From positions 21,666,345 through 21,730,344 of the forward strand of contig OY726573.1 of the NCBI GenBank assembly GCA_963383645.1: DNA of 64,000 bases. The letters are read 5' to 3'. Positions 33,237 to 45,613 of this stretch are shown here, piece by piece (the first letter of the stretch is position 1; each line of letters opens with the position of its first letter). The DNA is from Muscardinus avellanarius (taxonomy: Eukaryota; Chordata; Mammalia; Rodentia; Gliridae). The notes under the pieces were generated by a model. The model had not been told where the DNA came from and made no database searches. It saw nothing but the letters and a program-made list of their open reading frames with translations. Made by a program: the position numbers and the translations under genes.

Positions 33237-33310
33237 AAATAAAAGGTAAGAGTGGGAGTGTGGCTCAGAGGTAGTATGCCTCTGGGTTCAGTCCCCAATA
33301 CCAAAAAATA
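32480..33310 (+). mobile_element. SINE cluster, SMG6 intron 4
   Basis: Antisense ID half 32490-32560; plus ID half 32568-32630; plus type I left part 32663-32800 into which a type III dimer (32801-32980) was added at the (AAAT)n tail; plus type II 33003-33185 with a shortened ID half; (AAT)n of about 14 units at 33190-33231; plus ID monomer 33248-33305. Confidence 0.75.
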
Positions 33311-33479
33311 TGAGAGACTTTAGGGAGCTCTTCGAGGTTCCTTAGAGAAAGGAGTGTGCTTTATGGGATATAGACTTTCTTGTGCCTCCTTTTTTCCCCC
33401 TACAGTGCTCCCAACATGTTATACAAGCACTCTGCCACAAGGCTATACTCCCATTTCTTTCTTGCTTCTTTGATGAATT

Positions 33480-34010
33480 GCTACATACACACTCTCTTAT
33501 TAATCAGCAAGTATTGACTGAGCCCCTTTAATATGCCAGGTGACATTTTAGGAAGAGGCAGTTCAATGTAGAACAAGAAAGCCATAATCCCAGTTCTTGG
33601 AGTTTAGCGTTCAGGTGTGAGTGCAAATGTCACCCAATCAGTAATTGCTGATGCAATGAGTTTTGTAAAGATTTTTCCTGGTGTGTACTGTAAAGGGGTT
33701 AACCTAGCTTGGAGGATCATGGAGAACTGGAGAAGTCATAGTTAAACTGAGGCTGAGGATCCAAGATAATAACCAGGTAAAGGTATATGGGAAGACAGAA
33801 GAAGAATGTTTCAAGGGAGGGAACGGTGTAACTGAAGATCCTGAAGCAGAAATGATGTGGTGTATTAGGGGAAGTGATGACTGAGGCGCAGGAAGTGAGC
33901 TAAAAGTGGTGCTCAAGGGGTGAGCAGAGGCCCCAGCATGCAGAACTTTATGCTTAGGATAATGGAGAGCCTTTGAAAGTTTAGTACTTTTGCCTTGTTG
34001 AGATGACACA
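33480..34010 (+). repeat. Ancient degenerate interspersed repeat (probable LINE-2-class), second copy
   Basis: AGCAAGTATTGACTGAGCCCC..ATATGCCAGGTG (33508-33545) is the hallmark opening of an old mammalian repeat. Similar order follows: CATAATCCCAGTTCTTGGAGTT, then GATCCTGAAGCAG and GAACTTTATGCTTAGGATAATGGAGAGCC near 33940-33975. The copy is decayed and the family assignment is tentative. Confidence 0.45.
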
Positions 34011-34545
34011 GTGGTTGTAATATGGTGGCATGACCAGTATTCTTTGTGCTTTATCAATTGAACACCCAGGGTTCTTTGAAGGTTGTTCATAGAATGAGCA
34101 GAATGATAGGACCTTGAGAGTATATTACTTGATATATAACTTCCTAAGGCATAAATTTGAATTTGCGCTGAAATGCAGTAGTTATTTATTTAGCTAGTGA
34201 GTGAGCCATCCTGAAGAGTCAGTTTCTACTTCTCAGTGAAGCTTATTCTTTATTTTGTGACATGTTCTGTGTGGTGTGGGGGTGGAGTTAGATGTGTTCC
34301 TTAGGGAGAATTCTTTGTTTGGTCACATATTTTGAAATTGTTAATTTACTCTGTTGCTTTTTCACTGAGAGAGATGATAGGCCTATTGGTGAGAAAACAT
34401 CTTTTGTAGGTAGGTGTTTGGAAAAGGACAATTCATTGTTTAAGACAAAGGGAACATAACATAGTAACAGTTTGAGGGAAGGAGAAAAAAATAAACAATT
34501 GTTTTAGTATTTGTGTATCACTTTGTAAAGTATTTTTATGGTTGA
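34010..34545. other. Single-copy SMG6 intron 4 sequence
   Basis: About 530 bp without SINEs or an obvious exon, one of the longer repeat-poor stretches in this intron. Confidence 0.5.
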
Positions 34546-36340
34546 ACATGGTGGCACACACTTGTAATCCTAGTACTTGGAGGCTGAGACAGGAGGATCA
34601 CAGGTTCTCGGCCAACCTCAGCTACTTAGGCCCTCCACAACTTAGTGACACCCTATTTCAAAATAAAGAGTAAAAAATAGAGCTGGGGGTGTAGCTTGGG
34701 AATAGAATGCCCTTGGGTTTAATCCTCAGTACCCCCCTCCGCCCCAAAATACTGGACTGGTGTTGTAGCTCAGAGGTAGAAGACACAGAGGTTTTATCCA
34801 CTACCACTCAAACACAAAGTATTTTTACATTATTCTTTCCAGTTACCATATAGAAACCAAGTCTCAATAGTCTCTAAGACATCCTTGAAATCACAGTTTA
34901 TTACATAGTCAGGTTGCCTGACTCATAGTTTCAGAATATACTTTTCCTTTTTTTTTTTTTTTTTTTTTTTGGTACTGGGGATGGAACCCCGGGACATTCT
35001 ACCTCCGAGTGACACCCCCAGCCCTATTTTTTATTCTTTATTTTGAAACAGGGTCTCACTGAGTTGGAAAGAGCTTTACTAAGTAGTAGCTGAGGCTGTC
35101 CACAAACCGTGCTCCTCCTATCTCAGCCTCCCACATGCTGGGATTACAGGTGTGTGCAACCATGCCTTGCCTGGCCCTTTTTTTTTTTTTTTTTTTTTTT
35201 TGGTGCTAGAGATTGAACTGGGGGCATTCTACCTCTGAGCTACACCCCCAGCTCTATTTTTATTTTTTATTTGGAAACAAGGTCTCTCTAAGATCTGACA
35301 GCCTTACTAAGTTGTTGAGCCTGGCTTCAAACATGTGATCCTCCTGTCTCAGTCTGGCAAGTACTGGGATTACAAAGAATTCACCACCATGTCTCCTAAG
35401 CCAGCACACACGGCTGGCTTCAAAACCTGCGCGATCCTCCTGTCTCTGTCTCCCAAGCGCGGGGATTACAAGCGTGCGCCACCACGCCCTGCTTGGCTAT
35501 ATTTTTAAAATTTTAGTTTAGGGCTGGGCGTGGTAGCACATGCTTGTAATCCCCGCGCTTGGGAGGCTGAGACAGGAGGATTGCACAGGTTCAAAGCCAG
35601 CCTCAGCTTCAGTGAGGCTCTCAGCAACTTAGTGAGACTCTGTTTCCAAATAAAATACAAAATAGGTCTGGGAGTGTAGCCCAAAGGTAGAAAGCCTCTG
35701 GGGTCCATCTTCGGTACCACAAAAAAAAAAAAAAAAAAGAAAAAAAATAGGTTTTTTTTTTTTTTTTTTTTTTGCAGTACTGAAAATGGAACACAGGGCC
35801 ATTCTATCTCTGAGCTACATCCCCAGCCCTATTTTTTTTTTCTTTATTTTGAGACAGTATCACTGAGTTGCAAAGGGCCTCACTGAGTTGCAAAGGGCCT
35901 CGCTGAGTAGCAGAGGCTGGCGGTGAACCATGATCCTCCAGTCTCAGCCTCTTGAATGCTGGAATTACAAACGTGTGCCACCATGCCCAGGAATTTTTAA
36001 TTTTAAAATAGGGTTGGCCAGGCGTGGTGGCGCACGCTTGTAATCCCCACGCTTGGGAGGCAGAGACAGGAGGATTGCGCAGGTTCGAAGCCAGTCACGT
36101 GTGCTGGCTTAGGAGACCCTGTTTCCAAATAAAAATGTAAAAATGGGTCTGGGAGTGTAGCCAAGAGGTAGAAAGGCTTCCAGGAACCCCAGTACCACCA
36201 AAAAAAAAAAAAAAAAAGGGCCTTATTAAATTATTGAGGCTGGTCTTTAACCTGTGATCCTCTTGTTTTAGTCTCCCAAGTACTGGGATTAAGGCATGTG
36301 CCACCACAAACAGCTTGATTTTTAATTTTTGATACAAGGT
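34545..36340. mobile_element. SINE cluster, mixed orientation
   Basis: Plus dimer 34545-34740 and ID monomer 34750-34815; unique 34815-34945; antisense type I 34970-35175; antisense dimer 35203-35383, which joins abruptly to the 5' half of an antisense type III copy (35388-35498); plus type II 35522-35735; antisense type I 35775-35995, containing the 21-bp tandem duplication CACTGAGTTGCAAAGGGCCT (35865-35907); plus type III 36014-36216, inserted into an antisense copy that continues to 36320. Confidence 0.75.
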
Positions 36341-38245
36341 GTCAGTTACTTGGTTGCCCAGAATGTCCTTGAGTTTTTTTTTTTTTTTTTTTCAGTACTG
36401 AGGATGGAACTCGGAATTCTACTTCCATGCTACACCCCCAGCCCTATTTTTTATTCTTTAATTTGAAACAGGGTCTCACTGAGTTTCAGAGGGCCTCACT
36501 GAGTAGCTGAGGCTGCCCAAGAACCGCAGTCTTAGGCTTCCAAATGCTAGGATTATAAGTGTGTTCCACTATGCCTGGTGTTTTTTTGCTTTTGTTTTTG
36601 TTTTGTGTTGTTTTTGGTGGTGGTGGTGCTAGAAATTGAGTCAGGGGATTCTACCTTTGAGCTAGCTCAATTTTTTTTTATCAGCACTGGGGTTAAAACC
36701 AGGGGTATTCTACCTCTGAGCTATACACCCAGACCTACTTTTTATTCTTTATTTTGTAACAGGGTCTCACTGAGTTGCAAAGGGCCTCACTAAGTACTTG
36801 AGGCTAGCTTTGAATTTGCACAATCCTCCTGTCTCAGTTTCCCAAATGCAGGGATTACAAGTGTGTGCCACCCCGCCCAACTGTTATTATTAATTAGTTT
36901 ATTTATTTTGGCGGGTCTGGGAATGGAGCTCAGGGGCATTTGATCTCTGAGCTATACCTCCTGCCCTTTTTTTTTATTCTTTATTTTGAAACAGGGTCTC
37001 ACTGAGTTATGGAGGGCCTCACTAAGTAGCTGCGGCTGTCTGCAAACCTTGATCCTCCGGTCTCAGCCTCTGAATGCTGGGATTACAAGTGTGTGCCACC
37101 ACGCCTGGTTTATTATTCTTTATTTTGAAACAGGGTCTCACTAAGTTATGGAGGGCCTTACTAAATAGCTGGGGCTGGCTAAGAACCTGCAGTTTTCCTG
37201 TCTCAGGCTCCCAGACTCTGTCCTTGAACTTTTGATTCTTCTGCCTCAGCCTCCTGAATAGTTGAGTTTACAGATGTGAGCCACTGCACCTGGCTGCCTT
37301 GCACTTAAAATAAGAATCACCTTGTCTTTTTTTTTTTTCTTCTTTTTTTGCAGTACTAGGATTGAACTCAGGGGCATTATACCTCCGAGCTATACTCCCA
37401 GCCCCCTATTTTTTGTATTTTATTTTGAATCAGGGTCTCAACTAAGTTGCAGAGGGCGTCAGTAAGTAGCTGAAGCTGGCCATGATCCTGAGATCTTCCT
37501 GTCTCAGCCTTCCATGTACTGGGATTTACTTATTAATTATTATCATCATTATTATTATTATTAATTAATAAATTCTGCCACTTTTTTGTTTTGTGGTACT
37601 GGGAATTGAACCCAGGGCATTTTACCTCTGAGTTATATTCCCAGTCCTATTTTATTTATTTTTTTGTGGTACTGGGGATGGAACCCAGGGGCCTTCTACT
37701 TCCAGACTACTTAGCCCTATTTTATTTTTTATTTGGAAACAGGGTCTTGCTAAGTTGGTCAAAGTCTCACTAAGTTGCTGAGGCTGACTTCAAACCTATG
37801 ATCCTTCTGTCTCAGTCTCTCAAATACTGGGATTACAGGTCTGTGCCACTACCTTCGACATTTATTTTTTATTTTGAAAGAGGGTTTTGCAGGGTTGTTG
37901 AAAGTCTCACTATGTTGCTGAGGCTGTCCTGAAACCTGTGATCTTCCAATCTCAGGCTCCCCAATACTGGGATTATTGGCATGATCCACCATATCTGGTT
38001 TGCCATTGTGTTTTCTCAGTAATTTTTTTTTTGTGTGTGTGTGGTACTGGGTGTGGAACCCAGAGGCTTTCTACCTTCGGGCTGTACTCCTAGACCTATT
38101 TTATATTTTGTTTGTAAACAGGGTCTCACTAAGTTGCTGAGAGCCTCACTAAGTAGCTGAGGCTGGCTTCGAAACTGTGCGATCCTCCTGTCTCAGCCTC
38201 CCAAGCACTAGGATTACAAGTGTGCACTACCACGCCCAGCTAATT
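36340..38245 (-). mobile_element. SINE cluster, minus orientation
   Basis: Ten or so antisense copies in a row: 36390-36580 (type I), 36625-36675 (ID half), 36680-36882 (type I), 36908-37110 (type I), 37112-37295 (left halves), 37350-37530, 37590-37650 (ID half), 37665-37850 (II-like), 37860-38000 (left half) and 38038-38243 (type II). An ATT/ATC-rich tail occupies 37530-37572. Confidence 0.75.
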
Positions 38246-38441
38246 TTTTATCAAATTGTTTGCTTTTATCAAATTGTTTGCTTTTCTTGGGTAGTAAAAA
38301 TTGTGTTAAAAACTCTATATTTTGTTGTGGACTACTAGTGTTTTATCTGTGCTGCTCTATAATTTTGACTCCATCCCTGTTTTTTTGGGTTGAAGTTAGT
38401 GTCTCTTAGGTATTCTACTAAATGATTTGTTTTTCCTGAAG
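38245..38441. other. Unique 3' end of SMG6 intron 4
   Basis: Contains a perfect tandem duplication of TTTTATCAAATTGTTTGC (about 38246-38285) and then ordinary intron to the acceptor TTTTTCCTGAAG. Confidence 0.6.
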
Positions 38442-38548
38442 GTAAAATATGCCTTAATCAGTGCCCAGCGTTGTATGATTTGCCAAGGAGATATTGCTAG
38501 ATATCGGGAACAGGCCAATGATACAGCAAATTACGGGAAAGCACGCAG
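38442..38548 (+). CDS. SMG6: SMG6 exon 5, residues 716-750 plus split codon
   Basis: Encodes VKYALISAQRCMICQGDIAR and on to YGKAR with AG of Ser751; donor GCAG|GTACTT. This is the core of the helical repeat domain and is essentially identical to human as remembered. The intron that follows is only 245 bp and SINE-free; the exon frame runs through it until a stop at 38697-38699, so intron retention would truncate the protein. Confidence 0.95.
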
Positions 38549-38793
38549 GTACTTTCACCTCTCAATTCATTATTTCTCTTCCCTGTGTAACATTAAGCTA
38601 GCCCTACTAGGCAATGGGCCCCTTGAGTTGCCTCCCATACAGAAGTCCTACAAGTCCCTATTAGTTCATTTAGCCCATGCCAGGGCTGCATGTAGCTAAC
38701 CTTCCAGCATATGTCTTAAATAGTAGTGCTACCAGGATGAATTGGGAAAGAGTTGATATGGAACTAGTATTTCTTATTGTTTTTCTATTCCAG
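38549..38793. other. SMG6 intron 5, short and repeat-free
   Basis: 245 bp, GT-AG, with the polypyrimidine tract TTTTTCTATTCCAG. It contains no SINE, in contrast to the long introns around it. Confidence 0.8.
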
Positions 38794-38872
38794 TTGGTAC
38801 CTGAAGGCCCAGCACATTGCTCCCAAGAATGGGCGCCCCTATAACCAGTTGGCTTTGCTGGCAGTGTATACG
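38794..38872 (+). CDS. SMG6: SMG6 exon 6, residues 751-777
   Basis: T completes Ser751. The exon encodes WYLKAQHIAPKNGRPYNQLA to AVYT, ending TATACG|GTAAGA in phase 0. The WYLKAQHIAPKNGRPYNQLALLA stretch is the most conserved TPR-like segment of Est1-family proteins (SMG5, SMG6, SMG7). Exons 5 and 6 together total 186 nt and keep the frame. Confidence 0.95.
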
Positions 38873-40830
38873 GTAAGAGATCCTATGGAAATGGGAAGTG
38901 TTTTGCAGGCAGTTTCTTGAAATACGGATTTTGATAGCATCAGCTCCTGGAGCTTGATTTCATTCACTCAGTGTAGCCCAAAGAGTATTTCTGTCTGCCT
39001 CCCATCCTAAAATCTTTTCGTTCCTTTTTCTTTTTTTTCTTTTGCGGTACTGGGGATGGAACCCAGGGCATTGTATCTCCGAGCTACACCCCAAGTCCTA
39101 TTTTTGTTTTTGTTTTTTTTAATTTTTTGAAACAGGGTCTCACTGAGTTGCAAAGGGCCTCCTTGCTAAGTAGCTGAGGCTGTCCACAAACTGTGCTCCT
39201 TTGTTCTCCACCTCCCAAATGCTGGGATTTCAAGTGTGCGTCACCGTGTCCAGCTGCAGACACCACTGTTTCTAACCAAAGCTTCTGTTCTCAATTTTGC
39301 CTCCCTGCTCTTCTTTATCTTTTTTTTGTGTGTGTGTTTGGGGGGGTACTGGGGATTGAACCCAGGAACATTCTATCTCTGAGCTACATCCCTATTCCAA
39401 TAAGAAGCCTCTGGGCTTCCTTTTTTCAGTATTGCAAAAAATAAAAAAATAAAAAAATAGGGTTAGTGTTGTAGTTTGGATGTAGAATGCCCCTGGGTTC
39501 AACCCTAGCACTGGGGGGAAAATGAAAAACAAGCTCTCAACTAACTCCTCAGGAGTCAGATCCTTGTTACCCTCTCCAGATCCTCTTATTTTTTTTTTCT
39601 CATGGTGATACTGTGGATTGAACCTAGAGACATTGTGCCTCTGAGCTATACCCCCAGCTCTGTTTTGTTTTTTATTCTGAAACAGGGTCTCACTAAATTG
39701 CAGAGGGCCTCATGAAGTTGCTGAGGGTGGCCAAGAACCTGTAATCCTCCTATGGCAGTCTACCAGAAGTACTGGGATTACAAATGGGCACCACCACGCC
39801 CAGCACCTCTTTAGGTCTTACCAACCTCCTTTAACTGTGGCTATGACAGAGAAGTGGGCCAGAGGTACATTGAACGGGAAAAAGTGGAGGCTAATAGTAG
39901 ATAGGTACTAAAGGTTCAAGTATAAGAAGTAGCTAACATGCTCATTAGCAAGGATAAAGATTTCTTAATGATATAAAATTTATTGTCTAAATAAGTCATA
40001 TTTAAGCTGGGCATGGTGACTCACGCTTGTAATCTCAGTACTTGGGAGGCTAAGACAGGAGGATTGTGCGGGTTCGAAGCTAGCCTTAGTGAGGCTCTCA
40101 GCAACTTAGTGAGACCCTGTCTCCAAATAAGATATAAAATAGGTCTAGGAGTGTAGCTTGGAGGTAGAAATGCCCCTGGGTTCCATCCCCATTACCACAC
40201 ACACACATACAAAATAATAAATAAGTCATATTTGAGTTTTATATTTTTCTTTATTCCACAAAGATTCAAAGAAATTCCCAATTTTGGATTGAAATGTTTG
40301 AGTACATAATTTGGTTTACTGAAACAGTTTTTTTTTTTTTCCTCTTACTGGGGATTGAACCCAGGGTTATTCTGTTTCTAAACTACACCCTCAGCCCTAT
40401 TTTTTATTCTTTATTTTGAAACAGGGCCTCACTGAGTTGTAGCCTCACTAAGTAGCTGAGTTTGGGAGCGAACCTGCAATCTTCCTGCCTCAGCCTCCCA
40501 AATGCTGTGATTACAAGTGTGCACCACCACACCTGGCTCTAAAACACTTATTCTGAATTGGTTGAACCTTTTCTCTTTCTACCCCATCCTGTGTTCCTTG
40601 TGGTAGATGTTTAAAGTTTTATTTTCCCCATCCCTTTTTGTGGCATTATTTTTCTCTCTTAAACCATCTTTTCTATTTTTCATCTTTCCTATTTCTTGTC
40701 TCTTTTTCTAGCTTTTCTTCTGTTTAATTATCGAATGAAATGTTATTTTATTTTGTGGTACTGGAGATGGAACTCAGTGCCATTCTACCCCTGAGCTACA
40801 CCCCTAACCCTATTATTTTTGTCTGTCTTT

Positions 40831-40868
<38 letters not shown>

Positions 40869-41635
40869 TTTTTGTGGGTCTGGGGATGGAACCCAAGGGT
40901 ATTCTACCTTCAAGCTACACCCCCAGCCCTATTTTGTGTGTGTGTGTGTGGGTCTGGGGATGGAACCCAGAGGCATTTGACCTTCGAGCTAAACCCCCTG
41001 CTTCTTTATTTTGAAACAGGGTCTCACTAAGTTGCGGAGGGCATTACTAAATAGCTGAGGCTGTCTACGAACCGTGATGCTCTGGTCTCAGTCTCCCAAA
41101 TGCTGGGATTACAAGCATGCACCATCACGCCCAGCTCCCAGCGCTATTTTTTATTCCTTATTTTGAAACAGGATCTCACTAAATTGTGGAGGGCCTCACT
41201 AAGTAGCTAGGCTGTCCATAAACCGCGATCTTTCAGTCTCTGCCTCCCGAATGCTGAGATTACAAGTGTGCACCACCATGTTTGGTTTATTCTTTATTTT
41301 GAAACAGGGTCTCACTGAGTTGAAAAGGGCCTCACTAAGAAGTTGAGGCTGTCCATGAACCTCGATCCTTCAGTCTCAGCCTCCCAGATGCTGGGATTAC
41401 AAGCGTGCACCACCATGCCTGGCTTCCTTTTTCTTTCCTTTTCTTTTTTTTTTTTTGGGTCTTATGGATTGAACCTAAAGGACATTGATAGGCCTGTGCC
41501 ACCTTTCCTGGCACATTCTGATATTCTTAATGAAGAACTCATTGGTTAGGGACAAGCTGAGAGAGAGTAGGATTTCCTGGGTCATGGTGGTGGCAGGAGG
41601 AAAATCAGTTGAATGTCTTTGGTCTTTTTCCACAG
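38873..41635. mobile_element. SMG6 intron 6 with SINEs
   Basis: Unique 38873-39035; antisense type I 39040-39255; unique 39256-39335; antisense ID half 39343-39395; plus ID half 39455-39515; antisense dimer 39605-39805; unique 39806-40000; plus type II 40003-40205; unique 40206-40335; antisense type I 40345-40540; pyrimidine-rich unique 40541-40750; antisense ID half 40755-40815, a (CTGC)n array, then antisense copies 40872-40935, 40950-41140, 41145-41290 and 41290-41425; unique from about 41465 to the acceptor TTTTTCCACAG. Confidence 0.7.
40831..40868. repeat. (CTGC)n microsatellite
   Basis: About nine perfect CTGC units between two antisense SINE pieces. Confidence 0.9.
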
Positions 41636-41746
41636 AGAAGGAAGCTTGATGCTGTATATTATTATATGCGCAGTTTAGCTGCTAGCAACCCTATCCTTAC
41701 TGCCAAAGAAAGTCTGATGAGCTTGTTTGAAGAGACCAAACGAAAG
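41636..41746 (+). CDS. SMG6: SMG6 exon 7, residues 778-814
   Basis: Thirty-seven codons, phase 0 at both ends; acceptor CTTTTTCCACAG, donor CGAAAG|GTGAGT. It encodes RRKLDAVYYYMRSLAASNPI to EETKRK, the next helical hairpin of the Est1-family domain and highly conserved in the family. Confidence 0.96.
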
Positions 41747-42094
41747 GTGAGTAAAGATGTAGGCAAAATCATCATCCCTAGACGAATGCATTTCCCTTTG
41801 TGCCTCTTTGTCCTCAGTGGAATGATTGATTAAGTCATTGGATGTATCGTCATGAGTTGGCCCCTGTGCAGGACAAAACTGATCTTCAGAGCTTTCAGGG
41901 GCTGTTGGGTATATGTGTCCCGCAGCCTCTAATTCACAGAATTAATAACTTCTATGAGAAAGGAGATGATACTCTTTCCTTTGTTACTCTTAACATATTC
42001 TAATTTTTATAGTCTTCAGACAACAAACACAGATTAGGGCTCTTTTGGGTGAATCTCCGAAGAGTCTGAGTTTGTGTGTGTGTATGTTGTACAG
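41747..42094. other. SMG6 intron 7, short and repeat-free
   Basis: 348 bp, GT-AG, ending in a TTTGTGTGTGTGTATGTTGTACAG tract. No SINE. Confidence 0.8.
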
Positions 42095-42301
42095 GCAGAA
42101 CAAATGGAAAAGAAGCAACATGAGGAGTTTGATCTGAGTCCTGACCAATGGCGAAAGGGAAAGAAGTCTACTTTCCGGCATGTTGGAGATGACACCACTC
42201 GTCTGGAGATCTGGATCCATCCCTCCCATCCCCGCCCGGGGACTGAGTCTGGGAAGGACTCTGAGCAGGAGAGCGGGCTGGGCAGCCTGAGCCCCAATGA
42301 T
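42095..42301 (+). CDS. SMG6: SMG6 exon 8, residues 815-883
   Basis: Sixty-nine codons, phase 0; acceptor GTTGTACAG, donor AATGAT|GTAAGT. It encodes AEQMEKKQHEEFDLSPDQWR to SLSPND. The first part (DQWRKGKKSTFRHVGDDTTR) belongs to the helical domain; the last 25 residues are an acidic, Ser-rich loop. The loop has PRPGTESG where human, as remembered, has a slightly longer PRSSQGTESG. The next expected exon (LNKRFILSFLHAHGK in human) is not found before 64000. Confidence 0.95.
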
Positions 42302-42805
42302 GTAAGTTCATGAGTGCCACACAGCCCGTCCGTTGAGCCCAGTGGGCATGGGCCTGTCTCAGGCAGCTGTGGTGTACTCTGCGTACAGATATTTTCTACC
42401 ACTTGGTGTTTTGGTTTGTTTGGTTTTTTGGTTCTGGGGATTGAACCCAGGGGCATTCTTCCTCCGAGCTATACCCCTAGCCCTATTTTATTTTTATTTT
42501 GAAAGTGGGTCTCATTAGGTTGATGAGAGTCTCTCAGTACTTGCTGAGGCTCTTCTTGAACCTGCCATCCTCCTCTACCACCATACCAGACTCAAACCAC
42601 TTGGTGTTTGTACAGATGATCGCGAACCATTTTACAGCTCCCTGCTTTCCTCTTTTCGCTTATAGGTACTTTATTATATTTTTCCCTCTTTCACCACTGT
42701 GTGGCACTGTAGAATTTAGTAAAGTTAGAATTTTGCTATTTTTGGTTGTACATTACCAATATAATATGTTAGAATTTTTGCAATTTTGTACTTAAATTTG
42801 TGTGT

Positions 42806-42850
<45 letters not shown>

Positions 42851-44040
42851 AGTGATATTGGGCTTCAGGGTACCACTAATGTTGAGTTACCTCTCTAGCC
42901 CTTTTTATTTTGAGGTAGGGTCTTCCTAAGTTATCCTGCCTGGCTAGCCTCAAACTTGAGATTCTCCTACCTCAGCATGCACCACTGCACTTGACTGATT
43001 TTGTACTTAGTTTTATTCCTCTTGGTTGACCTTATGTTTAGAAAATGAACTAAAAGAACATTGGAGCCGGGCGTGGTGGTGCACGCTGTAATCCCAGCAT
43101 TTGGGAGGTTGAGACAAGAGGATCGCGGTTTACAGATAGCCTTAGCTACTTAGTGAGGCCCTTTGCAACTCTGTGAGACTGTTTCAAAACAAAGAAAAAA
43201 ATAGGGCTGAGGGTTTAGCTCAGAGGTAGAATGCCCCTGGGTTCCAACCCCAGTACCACCAAAAAAAAAAAAAGGGCATTGGTAGGTTGGTCTATCTGGT
43301 TTGTGATCAGCCTCTTATCGAGGTATTCTCTTATGACACTTGTCTGGAAGTTTTTTTTTTCTTCATCAGTAATTCTTTATCTTTATTTATTTATTTATTT
43401 ATTCATTCATTGATTTATTTATTTGGTACTAGGAATTGAACCTAGGGGCAGTTCACTTCTGAGCTACACCCCTAGTCCTTTTTATTTATTGTTTTGAAAC
43501 AGGGTTTTACTTAAGTTTTTGAGGGTAAGTTGTTGAGGCTGGCTCGAATCTGTGATCCTCTGTCATAGCTTTCCAAATATTCGTCTTAACAGGCATGTGC
43601 TACCATACCTGGCAGTATGCTTATTTATAAATTAAACTACCAATTTCCTATATTCCTTGGTGTGCATGGGGCTCTCTTTTTATGTTTATAGCAATAATGT
43701 CAAGGTACTTTGGACTGCTGTTGCTGTGGTAAAATTCCTTATAGCTTCTTTCTCCTAGTTTAGATATTACAGTTTCAAAATGGAAGCATATTTGGATAAG
43801 AGATGAGTTAATTAATTAATTTATTTATTTAAGGGCTTAAGGCCCTTGGTTTGATCCCCAGCCCCTCTCCCCACAGAAAAGCAATGTGTATATAGAGTTT
43901 TTATTGTGTTCATTTCAGGGAAAGCTTTTTTTGGCATTGGCTGTCATTAGACCCATTACTTTTATTAATTATTTTACTTTTAGTAATTCAAATAATATAT
44001 ATGTATATTCCAAGTAAAATTTTTAATGGTTCCAGGTATG
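42302..44040. mobile_element. Start of SMG6 intron 8: unique segments and SINEs
   Basis: Unique 42302-42425; antisense older dimer 42430-42595; unique 42596-42798; a (GT)n of about 24 units with one C (42799-42848); antisense older copy 42855-42995; plus type I 43066-43275; unique 43276-43378; (TTTA)n 43380-43424; antisense dimer 43425-43612; unique 43613-43835; a purine/pyrimidine-mixed ID remnant 43835-43875; unique 43876-44035. Confidence 0.65.
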
Positions 44041-45569
44041 GTATTACATGCCTGTAATCCCAGTTCTTGGGAAGCTGAGGCAAGAGGATTGGAAATTTGA
44101 GAACAGACCGGGCAATTTAGCAAGGCCCTGCCTCAAAAAAAGAAAAAGGCTTGGGAGGCCGAGACAGGAGGATTGCACAGGTTCGAAGCCAGCATCAGAT
44201 ACTTAGGCTCTCAGCAACTTAGTGAGACCCTGTTTCCAAATAAATTATAAAATAGGTCTGTGTAACCCAGTGTTAGAAAGCCCCTGGGTTCCACCCTCCC
44301 AGTACTACAAAAAAGAAAGAAGGAAGGAAGGAGAGAAAGAAAGAAAGAAAGAAAGAGGGGGGAGGGAGAGAGAAAAAGGGCTGTATATGTAACCCAGTAG
44401 TAGAACACCAATGGGTTCAATCCTCAGTACTGAAAAAGTAAATGAATGAATAATTAAATAAATAAATGAAATAAAAACTCAAATAATTGCAGAGATATAT
44501 AGAATAAAATATGGCAGTTTGTTTTCTGAACTATTTACAAAGTTATATATACATTTTTGTGTTTTACTTGGAGTTGTACCCAGAAGCACTTTACCACTGA
44601 ATTAAATATCCTGTCCTTTTAATTAATTAATTTTTATTTATTTATTTTATGGTAATGGGAATTGAACCCAGTCCTTTTCTTATTTTGATTTGGAGACCAA
44701 TTTTCTCATTTTGATTTTGAAACAGGGTTTCACTAGGTTGCTGAGGGCCTTGGTAAATTGTTGAGGCTAACCTCAAACTTGTGATCCTCCTGTTTCAGCC
44801 TCTCAAGTACTGGGATTACAGATTACAGGTATGTGCGGCCACATCTGGCTTTTTTTTTTTTTTTAATTGAGATGAGGGTCTCACCAAATTGTACAAGCTG
44901 GCCTCAGACTTGTGATCCTTCTGCTTCAATCTCCTGAATAGCTGGGATTACAGGCATGTGCCACTGTGCAAGGCACTATTTATGTTTTTTTAGTCTGTGC
45001 ATCATTTGGGAAGAACTTTTTCCTTTAGTACATTTAAAATTTACATCTATGAGTTTGGGTTTTATTTATAGTGCTTCAACACCTGAGGAAGAGGTCTGTA
45101 GTTTGGGGCTAAGGCTGTAACTTAATGTTAGATCATTTGCCTAGTATAGTCAATACTTTTTTTTTTTTCAGTACTGGGGATAGAACACAGGGGCATTCTA
45201 TTTCCGAGCTACACCCCCAGCTCATTTTTTTTATTCTTTACTTTGAAACAGGGTCTCACTGAGTTGCAAATGGCCTCACTAAGTAGCTGAGGCTACCTGT
45301 GAACCACGATCCTCCAATCTCAGCTTCCCAAATGCTGGGGTTACAAGCATGCACCACCACGCCCAGCTCAATGTTTGTATTTGATCTTCAAGACTGCCCC
45401 CCCAAAAAAAGTTTATAGTCTTATGACTTTTTTTTTCTTTTTGTACCAAGGATTAAACCTAAGGGCATTTGACCTCTTAGCTATACCTACAGCCCTTTTT
45501 TACCTTTTTTAAATTTTGAAATAGTCTCAACAAGTTGCTGAATGTCTTAATAAATTGCTGTGGCTTATG

Positions 45570-45613
<44 letters not shown>

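Noticed and set aside
38549..38699. Read-through of SMG6 exon 5 as a separate coding exon
   Set aside because: The donor CAG|GTACTT joins exactly to exon 6 to give the conserved ARSWYLKAQ sequence.
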